DNA of 32,040 nucleotides from Lachnospiraceae bacterium (GTDB lineage Bacteria > Bacillota > Clostridia > Lachnospirales > Lachnospiraceae), in NCBI GenBank assembly GCA_021205305.1, contig JAJPXU010000145.1, positions 1-32,040 of the forward strand, written 5' to 3'. The stretch's first letter is position 1; every line of letters begins with the position of its first letter. The notes beneath the pieces were generated by a model. That model saw nothing but the letters and a program-made list of their open reading frames with translations, made no database searches and was not told the origin of the DNA. The translations under genes were made by a program, and so were the position numbers. Below are positions 22,044-29,298 of this stretch, piece by piece.

Positions 22044-22280
22044 TTTTGTGTAACAATTCAGAACAGCATCGAAAAGAAAAGACAGACTGTGCAGGTTTAC
22101 CTGCTAAAGGCTGTATTTTCTTTTCGGGATGGGCGGGCGCTGGACATCCAGTGGGTGTCCGTTTAGCGCCGACCGAAGTGGAACGGAGACGCCCATCAAG
22201 CCACAGACATATGCCGCGTTAGCGGCATATAGCCTGCAACGCAGGCGGTCTGCGGCCTGCTGTTCTGAATAATTACATTT
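22044..22280. repeat. Long palindromic intergenic element
   Basis: It starts TGTGTAACAATTCAGAACAG and ends CCTGCTGTTCTGAATAATTACA, imperfect inverted ends. Inside are nested stems: GATGGGCG (22128-22135) / CGCCCATC (22190-22197), GGCGCT (22136-22141) / AGCGCC (22165-22170), GGACATCC / GGGTGTCC (22142-22160), a perfect ATATGCCGC / GCGGCATAT hairpin (22209-22230), and GCAGG-TTTA-CCTGC (22091-22104). No open frame of interest lies here. Confidence 0.65.
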
Positions 22281-22310
22281 TGTGTAACAATTCAGAACAG
22301 TGCATTGCAT
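22281..22310. repeat. Half copy of the palindromic repeat
   Basis: TGTGTAACAATTCAGAACAG is repeated again directly after the previous element, followed by TGCATTGCATGCA. The 22311-22390 stretch has no visible gene. Confidence 0.5.
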
Positions 22311-22390
22311 GCACTGGGGACTGAACAAATGGATTTTAAACTGTATCATAAGCAGGTTTATCGTTTCCTGTCAAGTCCCTTTGTAAAATA

Positions 22391-22456
22391 TGTGTAACGA
22401 TTCAGAACGCCGACCGAAGCGGAGCGTAGACCTGCTGTTCTTAATTGTTACAAATA
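22391..22456. repeat. Short complete copy of the palindromic repeat
   Basis: TGTGTAACGATTCAGAACG at one end and CCTGCTGTTCTTAATTGTTACA at the other enclose CGACCGAAGCGGAGCGTAGA. About 66 bases in all, resembling a non-autonomous palindromic unit. The middle string also occurs, in variant form, at about 22168-22190 and inverted at 29167-29187. Confidence 0.6.
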
Positions 22457-22493
22457 TGTCTTGCGGCTATGAACGGAAGATGGCAGATAGGGA

Positions 22494-22522
22494 TTGCTTT
22501 TTCTGCGCAAATGGTTTATAAA
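22494..22522 (+). promoter_or_regulatory. Promoter of purC
   Basis: TTGCTT (22494-22499) and TATAAA (22517-22522) are 17 bases apart, 50 bases before the purC start. No purine riboswitch or PurR-type box was recognised. Confidence 0.5.
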
Positions 22523-22571
22523 AGAAAACGAAGTAAAACAAAACTATGTATTATGACAGGAGAGAACACAT

Positions 22572-23441
22572 ATGAGCGAATGGAAACCAATCAAAGAAGG
22601 AAAGGTACGCGAAATCTATGACAACGGTGAGAGCCTGATTATGGTGGCGACCGACCGCATCAGCTGTTTTGATGTGATTCTGAATAATGTTGTTTCAAAA
22701 AAAGGTACGGTATTGACCCAGATGTCCCGTTTCTGGTTTGATTTGACAAAGGATATTTTGCCGAACCACATGATTTCTGTGGATGTAAAAGATATGCCGG
22801 AATTTTTCCGGAAACCGGAGTTTGACGGCAACAGCATGATGTGCCGGAAGCTCACGATGCTTCCGATCGAGTGCATTGTCCGCGGCTATATCACAGGCAG
22901 CGGCTGGGCAAGCTATCAGAAAAATGGTACAGTATGCGGCATTACGCTTCCGGAGGGGCTCAAAGAGTCCGACCGTTTGCCGGAGCCGATTTACACACCA
23001 TCCACGAAAGCGGAAATCGGTGACCACGATGAGAACATTTCCTACGAGCAGAGTATCGCGCATCTGGAAAAATATTTTCCGGGCAAAGGCGAGGAGTATG
23101 CCTCGAAGCTCCGTGATTACACGATCGCGCTGTATCAGAAGTGCGCGGATTACGCGCGAAGCCGCGGGATTATTATTGCGGATACGAAGTTTGAGTTCGG
23201 ACTGGACGAAGAGGGGCGGATTGTCCTCGGTGATGAGATGCTGACGCCGGACAGCTCACGCTTCTGGCCGGCAGACGGCTACGAGCCGGGGCATTCGCAG
23301 CCGTCCTTTGACAAGCAGTTTGCGCGCGACTGGCTGAAAGCGAACCCGGGAAATGACTGGACGCTGCCGGAGGATATTGTGCAGAAGACCATTGACAAAT
23401 ATCTGCAGGCGTATGAATTGCTGACGGGGATGAAATTGTAA
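22572..23441 (+). CDS. purC: Phosphoribosylaminoimidazole-succinocarboxamide synthase
   Basis: A 289-residue enzyme of purine synthesis joining CAIR and aspartate with ATP to give SAICAR. KEGKVREIYD near residues 8-17, DRISCFDVIL, the family signature LPIECIVRGYITGSGW near 97-112, IADTKFEFGLD near 198-208, and DEMLTPDSSRFW. The type matches the longer PurC form with about 290 residues. AGGAGAGAA precedes the ATG. It stands alone in front of the accessory region, with no other pur gene nearby. Confidence 0.97.
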   Translation: MSEWKPIKEGKVREIYDNGESLIMVATDRISCFDVILNNVVSKKGTVLTQMSRFWFDLTKDILPNHMISVDVKDMPEFFRKPEFDGNSMMCRKLTMLPIECIVRGYITGSGWASYQKNGTVCGITLPEGLKESDRLPEPIYTPSTKAEIGDHDENISYEQSIAHLEKYFPGKGEEYASKLRDYTIALYQKCADYARSRGIIIADTKFEFGLDEEGRIVLGDEMLTPDSSRFWPADGYEPGHSQPSFDKQFARDWLKANPGNDWTLPEDIVQKTIDKYLQAYELLTGMKL

Positions 23442-23478
23442 GCAGTAATCCATAGGAGAGGGAAAAGTGTAATTTCGA

Positions 23479-23871
23479 ATGCGCTCAGGCGAAGCTGGCA
23501 ACAAGCATATCTGCATCACCCGGCCGAGGCGTTTCGGCAAGTCAGTGATGGCGGCGATGGTTGGGGCTTTCTTTAGCAAGGGCATTGACAGCAGCAGTAT
23601 ATTTGATTCTTTGAAAATAGCGCAGAAATCGCAGGAAAGTTCGACTGAATCAGCGGCAGAAGAGGAACTATTTGACTATCGGGAGTATATGAATCAGTAT
23701 AATGTGATTTATGTAAATTTCATTAAATCGGTTAATACCAGTAAAAGCTATGATGAATTTATAAACAGCATTGAGGCATTTTTAATCCAGTTCGGAAAAA
23801 GGATGAGGGTGATTTCGCCTGATGAGGTGGTTAAGGAATATCGGGCACGGTTAGAGAAAGTGCTGGAATAG
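23479..23871 (+). pseudogene. Broken DUF1703 AAA-ATPase/nuclease gene, joined to a WYL-like tail
   Basis: The frame contains the family P-loop region CITRPRRFGKSVMAAMVG and the following block to about SYDEFINSIEAFLIQF, but lacks the first about 45 codons and all of the rest (Walker B, C-terminal nuclease). Upstream bases 23461-23478 and beyond resemble the leader of the intact copy at 27325-27365, so the 5' coding part was deleted. The last residues MRVISPDEVVKEYRARLE look like the C-terminal end of WYL-domain regulators, which suggests a junction with a second decayed gene. Not expected to be functional. Confidence 0.7.
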
Positions 23872-23960
23872 AAATTCAGGAATATAACAAAAACACACCA
23901 CGGTGTGGGGCAAATTGGAATGATGTTTGTGAGTGAGATTTTAAAGGAAGGTAATGGCTG

Positions 23961-25334
23961 ATGGCAGAAAGTCAAAATATAGAATGGAAGGAATCCTGGC
24001 GGGATGAATATTTAAAGTGGATTTGTGGTTTCGCCAATGCACAGGGCGGCAGAATTTATATTGGCACAAGCGATGATGGAACCGTAATCGGTGTAGAGGA
24101 AAGCAAAAAATTGCTGGAGGATATTCCGAATAAGATACAAAATACATTGGGAATCATAGCAGATGTAAATCTGCTATCGAAAAACGGTCTTGATTATATT
24201 GAAATTGTCGTGAGTCCAAGCTCCTACCCTGTCAATTATAAGGGAGAATATCATTATCGCAGTGGCAGCACAAAGCAGCAGCTTCGTGGCGCGGCGCTTA
24301 CTCAATTTATCGGAGAAAAGACGGGATTACTCTGGGATGCAGTTCCTGTCGATAACATCAGCGTAGCTGACCTTGACCAGCGCAGCCTCGATATTTTTCG
24401 CAGGGAAGCTGTGAAAAAGGAACGGATGACTAAAGAGGATTTGGACATTCCAAACGAAGAACTATTGGATCATCTTGACCTATTGACGAATGGAAAACTG
24501 AAGCGCGCAGCTGTAATGCTGTTTTATAATAAGCCGGGAAAGATTATAACCGGATGTTATGTAAAAATCGGGAAATTCGGCGAAGGCTCTGATCTCCAGT
24601 ATCAGGACACCGTCGAAGGCTCCCTTTTCGACATTGCGGACCGGGTGATTGACTTGATTTATACCAAATATCTCAAAGCCGCGATTACCTATGAGCATGA
24701 TGTTCGGGTGGAAACTTACCCATTCCCCAGGGATGGGGTGCGTGAAGCTGTCTATAATGCCTTGGGGCATAACAATTACGCTGACAGTGTCCCGATTCAA
24801 ATCCGCATCGAAGATGACGCCATGTATATCAGCAATAACTGTATACTTCCAAAGGACTGGACGACAGAAACACTGATGAAACCGCATAAGTCCATGCCAT
24901 TCAATCCATCTATCGCCAATGCATTTTACCGAGCCGGATATATTGAGGCTTGGGGACGCGGTATACAGAAAATATGCGAAGCATGCCAGGAACTTGGCAC
25001 ACCAAATCCGGAATATACTGTGTTTGGCAATGACCTGACCGTGAAATTTACTGCTCTTGAAAGCGCAAAAATTTCTGATTTTAAAACGCCAAACCGCCAA
25101 AATGGCGGTTTAAGTGGCGGTTTAAGTGGCGGTTTAGAGGAAGAAACGCAGATTATATATAGGAAAATACTGGAAATTATTGCAAATGATTCCAAAGTCA
25201 CACAAAGGGAAATAGCGCAAAATTCCGGCATTCCTCTCCGAACAGTACAACGAGCCATGAAAGAACTCACTGCACGAGGACAGATACATCGGCAAGGCGG
25301 TAAGCGGTATGGATATTGGAAAATAACTGGTTAA
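23961..25334 (+). CDS. AlbA_2 (Schlafen-type) ATP-binding protein with C-terminal winged-helix region
   Basis: A 457-residue protein. N-terminal AlbA_2/Schlafen-like domain: NIEWKESWRDEYLKWICGFAN (about residues 6-26), GGRIYIGTSDDGTVIGV after it. A middle HATPase_c_4-like domain: YPFPRDGVREAVYNALGHNNY near 255-275 and GRGIQKICEACQELG near 330-345. A linker of three GGLS/GGLE units (12-base repeats at about 25105-25137) leads to a helix-turn-helix: ITQREIAQNSGIPLRTVQRAMKEL-type segment, read as TQREIAQNSGIPLRTVQR. AAGGAAGG precedes the ATG. Family members are often annotated as putative transcriptional regulators. It lies between two decayed DUF1703 genes, and its stop falls inside the sequence shared with their leaders. 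Confidence 0.85.
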   Translation: MAESQNIEWKESWRDEYLKWICGFANAQGGRIYIGTSDDGTVIGVEESKKLLEDIPNKIQNTLGIIADVNLLSKNGLDYIEIVVSPSSYPVNYKGEYHYRSGSTKQQLRGAALTQFIGEKTGLLWDAVPVDNISVADLDQRSLDIFRREAVKKERMTKEDLDIPNEELLDHLDLLTNGKLKRAAVMLFYNKPGKIITGCYVKIGKFGEGSDLQYQDTVEGSLFDIADRVIDLIYTKYLKAAITYEHDVRVETYPFPRDGVREAVYNALGHNNYADSVPIQIRIEDDAMYISNNCILPKDWTTETLMKPHKSMPFNPSIANAFYRAGYIEAWGRGIQKICEACQELGTPNPEYTVFGNDLTVKFTALESAKISDFKTPNRQNGGLSGGLSGGLEEETQIIYRKILEIIANDSKVTQREIAQNSGIPLRTVQRAMKELTARGQIHRQGGKRYGYWKITG

Positions 25335-25351
25335 ATGGGGAGGTGCAGGAA

Positions 25352-26524
25352 GTGGGGTACTATCTGAATAGCACACAGGTATACTCACTTTATGAAAGTG
25401 AGACGAAAAAGCCATACTTTGTAGATAAAACAGCCATGCTGAAAGAACTGAATCCGTTAGTGGAAGAAGGAAAGAACCATATCTGCATCACCCGGCCGAG
25501 ACGTTTGGCAAGTCAGTGATGGCGGCGATGGTTGGCGCTTTCTTTAGCAAGGGGATTGACAGCAGCCGCATTTTTGATTCCTTGAAGATAGCGCAGGATT
25601 CTCAGAAAAGTTCGGTTGGGTCAGTAGCAGCCGATGAATCATTGGACTATCGGTAGTATATGAATCAGTATAATGTGATTTATATTAATTTTATTAATCC
25701 TGCCAATTTAAGCAAAAGCTATGATGACTTTATAAGTCGCGTGGAAAAGCCGCTGACGAGGGACTTACAGCGGATTTTTCCAGAGGTTGATTTTTGGGAG
25801 GGTGCTTCTCCGATAGAAGATATGGCTCTGATTCATGAGGAAACGGGGGCGAATTTTATCCTCATATTTGACGAGTGGGACTGTATCTTCCACAAGTCTT
25901 ATACTTCGAATGAAGACAGAAAAAGCTTTATCAACTGGCTTGCGGCCATGACGAAGGATACAGGTTATGTCGCTTTAAGCTATATGACAGGAGTCCTTCC
26001 GATTGCGAAATACTCAAGTGGTTCCACAATTAATAACTTTCAGGAATATACAATGGCCACGGACGACCTGTTCAGTGAATATTTTGGATTCTCAGAGGCC
26101 GAGGTTGACGTGCTTTACGCCAGGTATCAGAAAAGGACTCTGCATTGCGAGATGGCAAGAGAGGATTTGAAATACTGGTATGATGGTTACCACACTCCTT
26201 CTTCCGAGCGGATGTACAATCCAAGATCCGTGGTAGAAGCGCTCACGCGCAACCGTATCCGGAGCTACTGGACAGCAACGGGCACCTATGGTGAAATAGC
26301 CACGTACATTGCAAATGACCGTGCTGATGTGAAAAAAGAAGTAGCCCTGATGGTCGCCGGAGAGGGCGATTGCCCAGATCAAAGATCGGAACTATATTCT
26401 CAAATACAGGGGAAAGATGGCGGAGAAGAAGCGTCATAGCGGACGGGTTTTGCTAGTCGGGATCGGGTATGACAAAAAAGAGAAAGAGCATCACTGTAAA
26501 ATAGAAATTGTACAGAGTGTATAG
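25352..26524 (+). pseudogene. Second broken DUF1703 AAA-ATPase/nuclease gene
   Basis: It begins with GTG 25352 after GGGGAGG and reads GYYLNSTQVYSLYESETKKPYF-type N-terminus, then is broken three times. A one-base loss near 25502 (CGTTTGGC where the other copy has CGTTTCGGC) shifts the frame. A TAG at about 25654 replaces the GAG found in the first copy. After LMVAGE (about 26355) an internal deletion of around 150 codons joins, in another frame, to AQIKDRNYILKYRGKM and GRVLLVGIGY, ending at TAG 26522. The P-loop-like RPRR and Walker B ILIFDEWD are still recognisable, but most of the nuclease domain is gone. Confidence 0.8.
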
Positions 26525-26584
26525 TGTAGGATTGTCATTCGCTTATTTCACGAAACGTCGGTTTTATGGCACAAATGGTAGGGG

Positions 26585-27067
26585 TTGCTCGCACGAATAG
26601 TTGTGCCGTATGACGGCAGCCTGTTCTTCATCAAAAACGGCCTGATTGATTTTGATGCAAACGAACTCTGTCTGTATGAGGACGTGTGGTATTACGTATC
26701 CCTGGGGCAGGTACAGCTGCAGTACACGGGACTGGCGATGCACGACGGCGCGTGGTTCTACATCACCGACGGCATCTTGGACACCACGGTAAACGGCCTG
26801 ATCCCATACGACGGCGAGCGCTTTCTTTTCGCCGCCGGCCGGCTGGTAAGCGAGCACAACGGCCTGTGGCTGAATGCCGCGTCCATCGGCGGGGACAGGA
26901 AATGGTACTTCCTGGCCGAAGGCAGGGTCTGCAGCGTATCGCAGGTCGTGATGTATGACGGGGCATGGTTTGTGGTAAAGAACGGGATTTTTGACAGCAG
27001 CTATAACGGGACAATCGAGTACGATGGGGCGACGTTCAAAGTGGTGAACGGGCAACTCTACGGGTAA
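26585..27067 (+). pseudogene. Fragment of a cell-wall-binding repeat protein
   Basis: 160 residues made of about six repeats with the pattern YDGxWFxIxNGxxDxxxNG, for example YDGSLFFIKNGLIDF, HDGAWFYITDGILDT and YDGAWFVVKNGIFDS. Such repeats occur at the C-terminus of secreted clostridial surface proteins. The frame starts at a TTG with no ribosome binding site, directly after an in-frame TAG, and has no signal peptide or catalytic domain. It is best read as the 3' remnant of a larger surface gene. A short stand-alone protein cannot be fully excluded. Confidence 0.6.
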
Positions 27068-27111
27068 TCTCCAATACGATTCTAAAAATGCGGAGTAATT
27101 GGCTACCGCAT

Positions 27112-27165
27112 TGATTCGTTCCGAAACGGAACGGCGACCTGCTGTTTGGATCGTTACAAAATTTG
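27112..27165. repeat. Copy of the palindromic repeat
   Basis: GATTCGTTCCGAAACGGAAC is followed by GGCGACCTGCTGTTTGGATC and GTTACAAA, the same layout as 22391-22456 but diverged at the left end. Confidence 0.45.
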
Positions 27166-27210
27166 CGAAGACATAATAGAATAGGAAAAAATACAACAGG
27201 AAAAGAAACA

Positions 27211-27287
27211 GGCTCCCGGTACGCTTCGGCGTATCAGGAGCCTTTTGCAGTCTTATGTGCAGGGTCGCGAGAGGTATTTTCCGGTTG
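27211..27287 (+). terminator. Terminator hairpin followed by a conserved repeat tail
   Basis: GGCTCCCGGTACGC (27211-27224), loop TTCG, and GCGTATCAGGAGCC (27229-27242) form a 14-pair stem with one mismatch, then TTTT (27243-27246). The following GTGCAGGGTCGCGAGAGG (27257-27274) and TATTTTCCGGTTG match 29124-29154. A promoter-like pair TTGAAT (27285-27290) / TAATCT (27308-27313), 17 bases apart, lies immediately after and may serve the DUF1703 gene. Confidence 0.6.
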
Positions 27288-27381
27288 AATTATAGAGAAT
27301 ATCGTGGTAATCTATACGTAAAGGAAAAGTGTAAATTCGTATACGGCCAGGTGAAACTGGCAAAATGGGGAGGTGCAGAAA

Positions 27382-28992
27382 ATGGGATATTATCTGAACC
27401 CGGAAGATGTTCTCGATATGTACAGAAGAGAAACTGTAAAACCATACTTTGTAGATAAAACGCAAATGTTAAACGAACTTATCCCTCTCGTGGAGCAGCA
27501 GGGCAGTTACATTTCTGTCACAAGGCCGCGGAGATTTGGAAAGTCTGTGGTCGCCGCGATGATTGGCTCTTTTTTCGGTAAGGGTGTGGACAGTTCTGAG
27601 GTGTTTGCTCATCTTAAGATTGCAGAACACGATGGCTTTGAAAAACATATGAACCAGCATAATCTGATTTATATTGATTTCAGCAGGGATGTAGCAGAGT
27701 GTAAGTCTTATACGGAGTATATCAGTACGATTAAAATTCGGCTGTTTGCTGACTTAAGGAAAGCTTATCCGAATGCAGAGATATGCAAAGACGATTCGAT
27801 TGGAGCCACTTTGCGCATTGTATCATTGGCAAATAGGAATGAAAAGTTCCTGCTGATTTTTGATGAATGGGATTATGTTTTTCACAAAGACTATTTTACG
27901 GAATCGGACAGGGGAAAATACACCGCCTTTTTAGGGGATATGACCAAGGGCAGAGCTTATGTCGAAATGGCATATCTGACGGGCGTCCTTCCGATCAAAA
28001 AATACTCTGCCAGCGACACGATGAATCATTTTGCAGAATACAATATGGCAAATAGTATTCGCTTCCGGGAGTATTTTGGATTTACGAACGCAGAAGTAGA
28101 TGAGCTGTATCAGCGTTATCTGAAAATAACCCCGGCTCCGGACGTGTCCCGTGAGGAATTGACGGACTGGTACGACGGCTATCACAAGGAAAGAAAAGAA
28201 AGTATTTATAATCCGAATTCCGTCGTACTGGCCCTTACGGAAAATATGATTAGTGATTACTGGCCGAAAGCCGGTGAGTATGAGGAACTCAAAGATTATG
28301 TTCTGAACGATATTGATGGTGTGAGGGAAGCTGTGATGCTGTTGGTGGCTGGTGAACCAGTGAAAGCGGATATTTCCGAATATGCTACGACGGCCTCAGT
28401 TCTCAAGAGGCGGAATGAGATTTTTTCAGCTATGACAGTATACGGTTATCTGAATTATTATAATGGCTGTGTACGGATTCCCAATAGAGAACTGTGGGAA
28501 GAATTTGACCGCATCATCCAGGAAGAGCCGAAATACAGTTATATGCGTGAGCTGGAAAAAGAATCCGCTCGTATCCTGCAGGCAACCTATGACGGGGATG
28601 AGGATACCGTTGGGAAGGTATTGGCGATTGTACACACGACAGAATCACCGCTGAAAGCATACAATGACGAAGCAGAATTATCTGGAAGTGTCAAGCTTGC
28701 TTACATTGCCGCAAGAAATAAATATAACATAGAACGAGAAGACCAGGCAGGTATTGGTTATGTAGACTATATTTTCTATCCACATAATCTTTCCGACGAC
28801 GGCATTATAATAGAATTAAAGGTAGACGATTCTCCCGAGACTGCTCTACAGCAGATCAAGGACAAGAATTATGCTTTGAAATTTCAAGGGAAAATGGGAG
28901 AACCGCCCAAAACAACCGGCAGAATTATTCTGGTCGGGATCGGGTACTATCGTAAGGACAAAGTGCATAAGTGCAGGATTGAGATTCTTTAG
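27382..28992 (+). CDS. DUF1703 AAA-ATPase-like / PD-(D/E)XK nuclease family protein (intact copy)
   Basis: A 536-residue protein of the type PF09820 (AAA-ATPase_like) plus PF08011 nuclease. VDKTQMLNEL near residue 25 and the atypical P-loop TRPRRFGKSVVAAM near 47-60, Walker B FLLIFDEWDYVF near 150, then EYFGFTNAEVD and WYDGYHKE typical of the family. The C-terminal nuclease core reads GYVDYIFYPHN and GIIIELKVDDSPETALQQI (D...ExK). ATG 27382 has GGGGAGG (27367-27373) at good spacing; the in-frame GTG 27373 overlaps that site. Cellular role of the family is unproven; a genome-defence or mobile-element role is often suggested. Confidence 0.88.
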   Translation: MGYYLNPEDVLDMYRRETVKPYFVDKTQMLNELIPLVEQQGSYISVTRPRRFGKSVVAAMIGSFFGKGVDSSEVFAHLKIAEHDGFEKHMNQHNLIYIDFSRDVAECKSYTEYISTIKIRLFADLRKAYPNAEICKDDSIGATLRIVSLANRNEKFLLIFDEWDYVFHKDYFTESDRGKYTAFLGDMTKGRAYVEMAYLTGVLPIKKYSASDTMNHFAEYNMANSIRFREYFGFTNAEVDELYQRYLKITPAPDVSREELTDWYDGYHKERKESIYNPNSVVLALTENMISDYWPKAGEYEELKDYVLNDIDGVREAVMLLVAGEPVKADISEYATTASVLKRRNEIFSAMTVYGYLNYYNGCVRIPNRELWEEFDRIIQEEPKYSYMRELEKESARILQATYDGDEDTVGKVLAIVHTTESPLKAYNDEAELSGSVKLAYIAARNKYNIEREDQAGIGYVDYIFYPHNLSDDGIIIELKVDDSPETALQQIKDKNYALKFQGKMGEPPKTTGRIILVGIGYYRKDKVHKCRIEIL

Positions 28993-29078
28993 AAGGTTTG
29001 GCTGGGAAAGCTGATCGCGAAGGAAAAGCGCAGGTAATGGAGATGCAAAGATTCCATACACGGTCGCGTGCATAGAAA

Positions 29079-29115
29079 CAGTCACCCGGTACGTAATTTA
29101 TGTATCGGGTGACTG
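29079..29115. terminator. Hairpin between the DUF1703 gene and the convergent PPDK-like gene
   Basis: CAGTCACCCGGTAC (29079-29092) pairs with GTATCGGGTGACTG (29102-29115) with one G-U pair. A short TTT follows on the plus strand and TTTC on the minus strand, so it may act in both directions. Confidence 0.5.
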
Positions 29116-29117
29116 CG

Positions 29118-29262
29118 TTTGATGCGCAGGGCTGCGAGCGGTATTTTCCGGCTGTCGCCGGACGCTGTCTACGCTCCGCTCCGGTCGTTGCTAAACGTGT
29201 GCCACTGGCACACAGCAACCGCGCGGGCGAGTAGGAGCCGACGAGCGCCTCCTGCTCGATCA
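29118..29262. repeat. Multi-hairpin dispersed repeat
   Basis: GCGCAGGGCTGCGAGCGG (29124-29141) starts a block shared with 6247-6264 and 27257-27274. Further in are GTTGC / GCAAC enclosing a perfect GTGTGCC-ACT-GGCACAC hairpin (about 29199-29215), and GAGTAGGAG / CTCCTGCTC (about 29229-29257). The block ends CTGCTCGATCACACGACCG. The stretch 28993-29298 has no gene. Confidence 0.5.
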
Positions 29263-29298
29263 CACGACCGGGTATGGAGTTTTGCGGCTGATATAGTT

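Noticed and set aside
22044-22456. CRISPR array
   Set aside because: Repeats are palindromic, unequally spaced and in both orientations; there are no regular spacers or cas genes.
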